Assembly (NCBI RefSeq): GCF_002911015.1
Contig: NZ_KZ626873.1
Location: forward strand, 1 to 64,000
Reading direction: 5' to 3'
DNA length: 64,000 nucleotides
DNA from: Streptomyces populi
Lineage (GTDB): Bacteria; Actinomycetota; Actinomycetes; Streptomycetales; Streptomycetaceae
Shown here: positions 57,751 to 64,000 of the stretch, one piece after another
Numbering within the stretch: position 1 is the stretch's first letter
Layout: every line of letters starts with the position of its first letter
Notes under the pieces: generated by a model
Told to the model about the DNA's origin: nothing
The model's database searches: none
What the model saw: the letters and a program-made list of their open reading frames with translations, nothing else
Position numbers and translations under genes: made by a program

Positions 57751-60279
57751 ATGTTCCGTACCGCCTTGCGCAACGTGTTCGCGCACAAGGCCAGGCTCCT
57801 GATGACCGTGCTCGCCGTCCTGCTCGGCGTCGCGTTCGTCTCGGGGACCCTGGTCTTCACCAACACCATCTCGGACGCCTACCAGAAGAGCTCCGCCAAG
57901 GGCTTCGACCAGGTCGACGTCGCCATCCGCCCCGAGAGCGCGGCGGACACGGGCGACACCGTCGGCAAGAGGCACAAACTGACCCGGCCCCTGCTCGACA
58001 AGGCGGCCGGGGTGCCCGGAGCCGCCTCCGCGATCGGTGTCGTCAACGGCTTCACCGCCATCGCCGACAAGGACGGCAAGCTCATCGGCGGCGGCTTCCA
58101 GTCGCAGGGCGGCAACTACTGGGGCGACAAGGACCCCCGCTACCCCCTGACGGCCGGGCACGCGCCGCACGGCGCCGACGAGATCGCCATCGACACCGAG
58201 ACCGCGAGGCGGGCCGGCTACAAGGTCGGCGACACCGTCCGCATGTCGGTCGACGGCCCCGTCCTCGAGCCGGTCGTCACCGGCATCTTCCGCACCGACG
58301 ACGGCAACGTGGCCGCGGGCGGCAGCCTCGCCCTGTTCGACACGGCGACCGCGCAGCGGCTGTTCCACTCGGTCGGCGCGTACGACGAGATCGACGTGAA
58401 GGCCGCCCCCGGCACCAGCCAGAGCGCGCTGCGCGAGGCGCTCGACGCCGTCGTGCCCGAGGACACCGCCTCCACCGTCACCGGACAGAAGCTCGCCGAC
58501 GACCAGGCCGAGCAGATCTCCGCCGCGATGAGCGGGATGAAGACGGGCCTGCTGGTCTTCGCCGGCATCGCGCTGTTCGTCGGCACGTTCATCATCGCCA
58601 ACACCTTCACCATGCTGGTCGCCCAGCGCACCAAGGAGCTGGCGCTGCTGCGCGCCGTCGGCGCCTCCCGCCGCCAGGTCACCCGGTCGGTGCTGATCGA
58701 GGCGTTCGTGGTCGGCGCGGTGGCGGCCGTCGGCGGACTCGCCGCGGGCATCGGCATCGGCGCCGCGATGCGCTCCCTGATGGGCACGCTCGGCGCCACG
58801 GTGCCCGACGGCCCGCTGGTCGTCTCCCCCGGCACCGTCGGCACGGCGCTGCTCGTCGGCGTCCTCGTCACGATGCTGGCCGCGTGGCTGCCGGGCCGCC
58901 GCGCCGCGAAGATCCCGCCGGTCGCCGCGATGAGCAGCGTCCACGCGAAGGCGACCACGAAGTCCCTGGTCCTGCGGAACACGATCGGCGCCCTGTTCGC
59001 GGCCGTGGGTGTCGCCGTGGTCCTCTACGCCACGACGATGGACGGTTCGGACGGCCAGGCCCCGATGGGGCTGGGCGCGGTGCTGCTCATCCTCGGCGTC
59101 TTCGTCCTGACGCCGCTGCTGTCCCGCCCGCTGATCGCCGCCGCGGCCCCCGTCCTGCGGGTCTTCGGGATCTCCGGCAAGCTGGCCCGGCAGAACTCGG
59201 TGCGCAATCCCCGCCGTACGGCCGCCACCGCCTCGGCGCTGATGATCGGCCTCACGCTGATCACCGGTATGACGGTGATGGCGGGCAGCCTCCAGAAGTC
59301 GATCGACAAGATGGCCACGTCGGCGATCAGGGCGGACTACCTGGTGTCGATGGCGAACGGCAACTCCCTCTCCCCCGACGTCGAGAAGAAGCTCGCCGCC
59401 GTCGACGGGGTCACCGGCATCAGCGGGCTGCGCAACGCCCCCTCCCGCATCGACCGGCAGACCGAGTTCCTGACCGGCGTCAACGGCGCGGCGATCGGCG
59501 AGCTCACCGACCTCCCCGTCACCGACGGCTCCTTCGAGGTGGGCGGCACCCGGGTCGTGGTCGACTCGGACACGGCGAAGTCCCACGGCTGGAAGGCCGG
59601 TTCCGGCTTCCGGGTCTCCTACGAGGACGGCGCGAAGCAGAACCTGACCGTCGCCGGGGTGTACGAGGCCAACGAGATGATGCGGGGCATCATGCTCGAC
59701 AACGCGACGCTCGCCCCGCACCAGCGTGACGCCTCCGACATGCAGGTCATGGTGAAGACGGCCGGCGGGGCCTCGGACACGACCAAGGACCGGCTGGAGA
59801 AGGCCCTCGGCGACAACCCCGCCGTCAAGGTCCAGGACAAGCAGGACTTCTCCGACAGCATCGCGCAGATGTTCACGCTGATGCTGAACATGCTCTACGG
59901 CCTGCTCGCGATGGCGGTGATCGTCGCCGTCCTCGGCGTCATCAACACCCTGGCGATGTCGGTCTTCGAGCGCTCGCAGGAGATCGGGATGCTCCGCGCG
60001 ATCGGCCTGGACCGCAAGGGCATCAAGCGGATGGTCCGCCTGGAGTCGCTGGTCATCTCGCTCTTCGGCGGTGTCCTCGGCATCGGTCTCGGCGTGTTCT
60101 TCGGCTGGGCGGCCGGTGAGCTGCTGGGCAGCAGGATGTCGACGTACGAACTGGTGCTGCCCTGGGGCCGGATGGCGGTCTTCCTGCTGCTCGCGGCGAC
60201 GGTCGGCGTCCTGGCCGCGCTCTGGCCGGCCCGCCGGGCGGCCCGTCTGAACATGCTGACGGCGATCAAGTCCGAGTAG
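57751..60279 (+). CDS. ABC transporter permease with two FtsX domains
   Basis: An 842-aa fused permease. TM1 is near the N terminus (LLMTVLAVLLGVAFVSGTLVF), followed by an extracellular domain to about 260. The first three-helix FtsX unit (GLLVFAGIALFVGTFIIANTF, VTRSVLIEAFVVGAVAAVGGL and TVGTALLVGVLVTMLAAWLPG) follows. The middle has two helices and a second extracellular domain. The second FtsX unit is at the C terminus (GLLAMAVIVAVLGVINTLAMS, EIGMLRAIGLDRKGIKRMV). ATG 57751. Partner of the ATPase just upstream; the 231-bp gap is C-rich and gene-free. Confidence 0.94.
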   Translation: MFRTALRNVFAHKARLLMTVLAVLLGVAFVSGTLVFTNTISDAYQKSSAKGFDQVDVAIRPESAADTGDTVGKRHKLTRPLLDKAAGVPGAASAIGVVNGFTAIADKDGKLIGGGFQSQGGNYWGDKDPRYPLTAGHAPHGADEIAIDTETARRAGYKVGDTVRMSVDGPVLEPVVTGIFRTDDGNVAAGGSLALFDTATAQRLFHSVGAYDEIDVKAAPGTSQSALREALDAVVPEDTASTVTGQKLADDQAEQISAAMSGMKTGLLVFAGIALFVGTFIIANTFTMLVAQRTKELALLRAVGASRRQVTRSVLIEAFVVGAVAAVGGLAAGIGIGAAMRSLMGTLGATVPDGPLVVSPGTVGTALLVGVLVTMLAAWLPGRRAAKIPPVAAMSSVHAKATTKSLVLRNTIGALFAAVGVAVVLYATTMDGSDGQAPMGLGAVLLILGVFVLTPLLSRPLIAAAAPVLRVFGISGKLARQNSVRNPRRTAATASALMIGLTLITGMTVMAGSLQKSIDKMATSAIRADYLVSMANGNSLSPDVEKKLAAVDGVTGISGLRNAPSRIDRQTEFLTGVNGAAIGELTDLPVTDGSFEVGGTRVVVDSDTAKSHGWKAGSGFRVSYEDGAKQNLTVAGVYEANEMMRGIMLDNATLAPHQRDASDMQVMVKTAGGASDTTKDRLEKALGDNPAVKVQDKQDFSDSIAQMFTLMLNMLYGLLAMAVIVAVLGVINTLAMSVFERSQEIGMLRAIGLDRKGIKRMVRLESLVISLFGGVLGIGLGVFFGWAAGELLGSRMSTYELVLPWGRMAVFLLLAATVGVLAALWPARRAARLNMLTAIKSE

Positions 60280-60320
60280 CGGGACGCGGCGGAGGGGCCG
60301 CCGCGACGGCCCGAGGACAC

Positions 60321-60366
60321 GCGGGGAGGGGGTCCCGCTCCATCAGGAGCGGGACCCCCTCCCCGC
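60321..60366. terminator. Bidirectional terminator, perfect 21-bp stem
   Basis: Arms 60321-60341 and 60346-60366 with an ATCA loop lie between the permease and CFA synthase genes. Confidence 0.9.
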
Positions 60367-60390
60367 TGCGTCGCGCCGCCCCGCCTCGCC

Positions 60391-61680
60391 TCAGTTCCAG
60401 GTCCTCGCCCGCAGCGGCATCCCGGACGCGCCGGTCCCGCCGGAGGTCCTCACCGCCAGGACCTGGTTGACACCGATCTGGTTGCGTTCGAAGGCGACCG
60501 CGCTGGCCGCCATGTACAGGCGCCAGACACGGGCCCGGCCGGCGCCGGTGAGCCGGACGGCACGGGACCACCCGGCCTCCAGATTGGCGACCCAGCGGCG
60601 CAGGGTGAGCGCGTAGTGCTCGCGCAGGGCCTCGACGTCACGCACCTCGAACCCGGCCCGCTCCAACTGCGCCACGGTCGTCCCGACGGGCGCGAGTTCA
60701 CCGTCGGGGAACACGTAGGCGTCGATGAACGCGTCGACGGCGTACGAGGACTCGTCGCGCTGCGGGCGGCGCGCGATCTGGTGGTTGAGCAGCCGGCCGC
60801 CGGGGTCGAGGAGACCGCCGAGCACCTCGGCGTACTCCAGGTAGCGCTCGGCGCCGACGTGTTCGGCCATGCCGATGGAGGAGATCGCGTCGTAGGGCCC
60901 GTCGGCGACGTCCCGGTAGTCCTGCACCCTGATCTCCACCCGGTCGGTCAGGCCCTCGTCGGCGACCCGCTTGCGGGCGTACGCGGCCTGTTCCTGCGAC
61001 AGCGTCACCCCGACCACACGCACGCCGTGGTCGCGGGCGGCGTGCACGGCCATCGAGCCCCAGCCGCAGCCGACGTCCAGGAGCCGCTGACCGGGCTTCA
61101 GGGCCAGCTTCCGGCAGACGAGTTCGAGCTTGTCGTGCTGGGCCTCCTCCAGGGTGCCGCCCTCCTCCCAGTAGGCGCACGAGTAGACCATGGACGGACC
61201 GAGGACGATCTCGTAGAAGTCGTTGCCGACGTCGTAGTGGTGGCTGATGGCCCGCCGGTCGCTGCGTCTGGTGTGCAGGTGGCGGCTCCGGCGCACCTCC
61301 TCGGCGGGCGGGGCGGGCGGCAGCGGCGATCCCGCCATCCGCACCAGCCCGCGGACCGCGGCGCGCACCTCGGGGTCGCGCAGCGCGGCGACGGGTCCGC
61401 GCGCGTCCTCGGCGCGTTCCCAGACGACACCGGACAGCAGGTCCAGGGCGGAGTACAGGTCGCCCTCGATGCCCAGGTCACCGGCGACCCAGGCACGGGC
61501 GAGACCCAACTCGCCCGGTTTCCACAGCAGTCGGCGCAGGGCCCGCCGGTTGTGGACGACGAGCACCGGAGCCGCGGGCGGGCCCGCCTCCGAACCGTCC
61601 CAGGCGCGGACGCGCAACGGGAGCGGGGCTCCCAGCAACTGTCCGACAAGGCTTCTGAGCCGCGGCGCGGCGTCCTGCAT
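60391..61680 (-). CDS. Cyclopropane-fatty-acyl-phospholipid synthase family methyltransferase
   Basis: SAM-dependent transfer of a methylene or methyl group to membrane-lipid double bonds. The 429-aa protein has an N-terminal lipid-binding region, then AISHHYDVGNDFYEIVLGPSMVYSCAYW (CFA signature) in parts, SAM motif LLDVGCGWGSMAVHAA, VVGVTLSQEQAAYARKRV, SIGMAEHVGAERY and HQIARRP. The C-terminal FIDAYVFPDGEL and HYALTLRRWVANLE complete the fold. ATG 61680 follows CGGAGGTG. The frame stays open upstream, but without similarity. Confidence 0.94.
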   Translation of the reverse strand: MQDAAPRLRSLVGQLLGAPLPLRVRAWDGSEAGPPAAPVLVVHNRRALRRLLWKPGELGLARAWVAGDLGIEGDLYSALDLLSGVVWERAEDARGPVAALRDPEVRAAVRGLVRMAGSPLPPAPPAEEVRRSRHLHTRRSDRRAISHHYDVGNDFYEIVLGPSMVYSCAYWEEGGTLEEAQHDKLELVCRKLALKPGQRLLDVGCGWGSMAVHAARDHGVRVVGVTLSQEQAAYARKRVADEGLTDRVEIRVQDYRDVADGPYDAISSIGMAEHVGAERYLEYAEVLGGLLDPGGRLLNHQIARRPQRDESSYAVDAFIDAYVFPDGELAPVGTTVAQLERAGFEVRDVEALREHYALTLRRWVANLEAGWSRAVRLTGAGRARVWRLYMAASAVAFERNQIGVNQVLAVRTSGGTGASGMPLRARTWN

Positions 61681-61843
61681 GGCGTACACCTCCGAGACAG
61701 CACTCCCGAACGCTCCGACACCCGGTAAACATCTACCCGCTCGACGCGTGGTCCCCCGTCCGCGACACAGATTCACAAAACATGCGCACGGACCGTGCCG
61801 TGCGAGCCGCGCGGCGCCCACCGGGCCGCGGGACGGGGAAACG

Positions 61844-61887
61844 CCGAAGGGGCCGCCCGCACCACGGATGGCGGGCGGCCCCTTCGG
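61844..61887 (-). terminator. Terminator of the NADH dehydrogenase gene, 17-bp stem
   Basis: Arms 61844-61860 and 61871-61887 with a 10-base loop lie 20 bp past the stop codon. Confidence 0.8.
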
Positions 61888-61906
61888 GGCGTTCGGTGAC
61901 CGGAGG

Positions 61907-63295
61907 TCAGGAGGCCTTGGCCTTCTCCTCGGTCTTGACGGCGGGCGCCGGGGCGGCCGGAGCCGGCTTGGCGGCCTCGTAGAACTCCTCGCGCGGAGTC
62001 TCCATGGCACCCAGGGAGACGACCTCGCGCTTGAGGAACATCCCGAGGGTCCAGTCCGCGAAGACGCGGATCTTGCGGTTCCAGGTCGGCATGGCCAGAC
62101 CGTGGTAGCCGCGGTGCATGTACCAGGCGAGACGGCCCTTGAGCTTGATCTTCATCTTGCCCATGACGATCATCGCGACGCCCTTGTGCAGACCGAGACC
62201 GGCCACGGCGCCCTTGTTGGCGTGCGCGTACTCCTTCTGCGGGAAGCCCCGCATGCCGGAGATCACGTTGTCGCCGAGGATCCTGGCCTGACGCAGCGCG
62301 TGCTGCGCGTTCGGCGGGCACCAGGCGTTCTCGACACCGGCCTTGCGGGCGGCGACGTCCGGCACCTGGGCGTTGTCGCCCGCGGCCCAGATGTAGTCCG
62401 TGCCCTGCACCTGGAGCGTGGTCTGGGTGTCCACGTGGCCACGCGGGCCGAGCGGCAGACCGAAGCGGGAGAGAACGGGGTTCGGCTTGACGCCGGCCGT
62501 CCAGACGATCGTGTTGGAGTCGACCTCGAGGCCGTTCTTCAGCACGACGTGACCGTCGACGCAGGAGTCCATCGAGGTGGAGAGGTAGATCTCCACACCG
62601 CGGCTCTCCAGGTGCTCCTTGCCGTACTGGCCGAGCTTGGGGCCGACCTCGGGAAGGATCTTGTCCGCGGCGTCGACGAGGATGAAGCGCATGTCCTCGC
62701 GGGACACGCTGCTGTAGTACTTGGCCGCGTCGCGGGCCATGTCCTCGACTTCACCGATCGTCTCGGCGCCGGCGAAGCCGCCGCCCACGAAGACGAAGGT
62801 CAGCGCCTTGCGGCGGACCTCCTCGTCCGTGGTGGAGTCGGCCTTGTCCAGCTGCTCGAGAACGTGGTTGCGCAGGCCGATGGCCTCCTCGATGCCCTTC
62901 ATGCCGATGCCCTGCTCGGCGAGGCCGGGGATCGGGAAGGTGCGGGAGACCGCGCCCATCGCGATGACGAGGTAGTCGAAAGGCAGCTCGTACGCCTCGC
63001 CCACGAGGGGGGCGACCGTGGCGACCTTGCGGTCCTGGTCGATGGTGGTGACCCGGCCGGTGAGGACCTCCGCCTTGGGAAGTACACGCCGCAGCGGGAC
63101 GACGACGTGCCGCGGGGAGATGCTGCCGGCGGCTGCTTCGGGGAGGAAGGGCTGGTAGGTCATGTACGACCGGGGGTCGACGACCGTGACGGTCGCCTCT
63201 CCGTAGCGCATCTGCTTGAGGATGCGCCGAGCTGCGTACAGGCCTACGTACCCACCGCCTACTACGAGGATCCTGGGACGCTCCGTGGTGCTCAT
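61907..63295 (-). CDS. ndh: Type II NADH dehydrogenase
   Basis: Single-subunit, non-proton-pumping NADH:quinone oxidoreductase at the inner membrane face, 462 aa. FAD motif RILVVGGGYVGLYAARRI, NAD motif FVFVGGGFAGAETIGEVED, AGVKPNP and IWAAGDNAQVPD (second FAD contact). The quinone-side segment has CPPNAQHALRQARILGDNV. The C-terminal amphipathic helices anchor to the membrane, and the last 30 residues are an Ala/Pro/Lys tail. ATG 63295 has a weak site. A Rex-type operator lies about 310 bp upstream, fitting redox control. Confidence 0.92.
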   Translation of the reverse strand: MSTTERPRILVVGGGYVGLYAARRILKQMRYGEATVTVVDPRSYMTYQPFLPEAAAGSISPRHVVVPLRRVLPKAEVLTGRVTTIDQDRKVATVAPLVGEAYELPFDYLVIAMGAVSRTFPIPGLAEQGIGMKGIEEAIGLRNHVLEQLDKADSTTDEEVRRKALTFVFVGGGFAGAETIGEVEDMARDAAKYYSSVSREDMRFILVDAADKILPEVGPKLGQYGKEHLESRGVEIYLSTSMDSCVDGHVVLKNGLEVDSNTIVWTAGVKPNPVLSRFGLPLGPRGHVDTQTTLQVQGTDYIWAAGDNAQVPDVAARKAGVENAWCPPNAQHALRQARILGDNVISGMRGFPQKEYAHANKGAVAGLGLHKGVAMIVMGKMKIKLKGRLAWYMHRGYHGLAMPTWNRKIRVFADWTLGMFLKREVVSLGAMETPREEFYEAAKPAPAAPAPAVKTEEKAKAS

Positions 63296-63603
63296 GCCAT
63301 CGAGTATCCACCCGCTTCCGAGGGGTCGCTCGTGCGCCCCTTCACAAGCTCCGGCAGGGCCTCTGCTACACTCCGCCGCCCCCTCGGCCGGGGCCATGGC
63401 GGCAGGGGTGGACCGCCGGGCGGTTCGTACCGTTGTCAACACCGTGTGAGCTGCGGACCGACCCGTTCGGCCCAGCGGACCACACCCGCGCTCCACCGCT
63501 CCGAAACGCGGTCGCAACGCTTCACCGAGCATGCTGCCGGACCGTCCGGGCCCCCCGGAAGGACCCAAGTGGCCCCTTCGTCGCCCGGGAGGGCCTTTTT
63601 CCT

Positions 63604-63619
63604 TGTGAAGAACTTCACG
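63604..63619. promoter_or_regulatory. Rex-type operator
   Basis: TGTGAAGAACTTCACG matches the Rex consensus TGTGAA-N4-TTCACA at 11 of 12 half-site positions. It lies upstream of the NADH dehydrogenase gene, a known type of Rex target. Confidence 0.6.
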
Positions 63620-63782
63620 AAGTTTCTCGACGGGGCCTCTCCGGAGGGGTTCCAGGACCCCTTCCGGCACGCTCATACGTTATCCGTTCCGCTCAGCCGA
63701 GGCTACTGATCGGTAGCAAAGGAGACCCGTGCCACGTCGCCGGACAAGGCGTCCGGAGCCCCCGCGGCGGCCGGGGGACGAC

Positions 63783-63818
63783 GGGGCCCCGGTCCCCCGT
63801 GAAAGGGGCCCCGGGGCC
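63783..63818 (-). terminator. Hairpin downstream of the Ppx/GppA-type gene
   Basis: GGGGCCCCGG and CCGGGGCC pair across about 12 bases with a small bulge, 34 bp past the minus-strand stop. Confidence 0.5.
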
Positions 63819-63851
63819 GTCTCGTGCCCGTTCTCGACGGGCCGGCGCACG

Positions 63852-64000
63852 TCAGTCGCCCTGCCCGCCGGCCTCGGCGTCCTCCGCCACCTGGAAGGCG
63901 ATGCCGTCGAGGATGTCGTGCTCGCTGACCACGACCTCCTCCGCCCCGGTCCGCTCCATGATCGAGAGCAGGACGAGGGCGCCGGCCCCGATCACGTCCA
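63852..64000 (-). CDS. Ppx/GppA phosphatase family protein, C-terminal fragment (runs off the window)
   Basis: Only the last 49 codons are inside the window. They read DVIGAGALVLLSIMERTG, EEVVVSEHDILDGIAFQVAED and a Gly-rich end. The V-x-G-A-x-V-L and V-S-E-x-x-x-x-x-G-I patterns are the C-terminal strand-helix of exopolyphosphatase/pppGpp phosphatase proteins. The stop is TGA at 63852-63854. The gene's start is beyond the right edge, so nothing can be said of its full domain structure. Confidence 0.75.
   Translation of the reverse strand, partial: DVIGAGALVLLSIMERTGAEEVVVSEHDILDGIAFQVAEDAEAGGQGD

Larger units (their letters stand above)
63296..63851. other. Regulatory gap upstream of ndh
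   Basis: A 556-bp region with no credible gene. It has the Rex-like site (63604-63619) and a terminator-like hairpin for the next minus-strand gene. An AAAGGAG before GTG 63729 on the plus strand leads only to a low-complexity frame that runs antisense into the Ppx-type gene. Confidence 0.5.

Noticed and set aside
63436..63618. 60-codon minus-strand frame upstream of ndh
   Set aside because: It overlaps the Rex-like operator and has no similarity or good start.
63729..64000. Plus-strand GTG with a good AAAGGAG site near the right edge
   Set aside because: The frame is Arg/Pro-rich and runs antisense through the convincing Ppx/GppA C-terminal coding sequence.
1..64000. Mobile elements, prophage genes, CRISPR arrays, rRNA operons
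   Set aside because: I saw no transposase or integrase, no regularly spaced repeat-spacer pattern and no rRNA sequence; the only repeats are short tandem or palindromic ones.

Overview
The window is a stretch of a Streptomyces-type chromosome. The signs are very high GC with third-position bias in every real gene, frequent GTG and TTG starts behind strong GGAGG-type ribosome sites, many 4-bp GTGA/ATGA stop-start overlaps, and a leucyl tRNA with a UAA anticodon that reads as bldA. From memory (not checked), the order purEK, two-component pair, peptide transporter, SigI partner-switch genes, hut genes, cystathionine beta-synthase, thiolase, CFA synthase, ndh resembles the chromosomal core around SCO3040-SCO3100 of S. 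coelicolor. I see no transposase, integrase, CRISPR array or rRNA.

Layout. 0-6.7 kb: three LCP-family cell-wall ligases with a family 2 glycosyltransferase and a hotdog thioesterase. 6.8-12.7 kb: a compact five-gene minus-strand operon (coiled-coil membrane protein, MotB/ZorB-like protein, TerY-like VWA protein, PP2C phosphatase, atypical kinase) facing a TerD/TerA-like gene. I regard this as the most novel system here. 12.7-24.8 kb: acyl-CoA dehydrogenase, UDP-glucose dehydrogenase, CGNR and VOC proteins, membrane dipeptidase, purE-purK, GtrA, a histidine kinase/response regulator pair and a POT peptide transporter. 24.9-29.1 kb: surface-protein locus with two sortase substrates (LAETG and LPQTG) and two accessory membrane proteins. 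29.1-30.1 kb: gene-free, repeat-rich. 30.1-34.4 kb: SigI-like sigma factor, its anti-sigma kinase and anti-anti-sigma partner, and a sigma-like/zinc-finger/lectin fusion protein. 34.4-39.9 kb: histidine utilisation operon (hutU, M20 hydrolase, hutF, hutI) with a readable promoter and operator. 40.1-46.8 kb: PLP decarboxylase-like gene, a four-gene Roadblock/PATAN operon, an RpiR-type regulator and small membrane proteins. 47.4-55.8 kb: cystathionine beta-synthase, SGNH hydrolase, thiolase, small conserved proteins, Bax-inhibitor-like membrane protein and pobA. 56.1 kb: bldA. 56.7-64 kb: FtsX/MacB-type ABC transporter, CFA synthase, type II NADH dehydrogenase with a Rex-like operator upstream, and the 3' end of a Ppx/GppA-family gene.

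How the parts work together. Cell-envelope functions dominate the left (LCP, GT2, UDP-glucuronate supply, GtrA, sortase substrates). Stress and signalling modules (Ter-linked operon, SigI partner switch, Roadblock operon) are interleaved with central metabolism. Nearly every convergent gene pair is separated by a long perfect inverted repeat that can terminate both strands. All functions are read from sequence motifs and family knowledge; nothing was searched or computed beyond reading.
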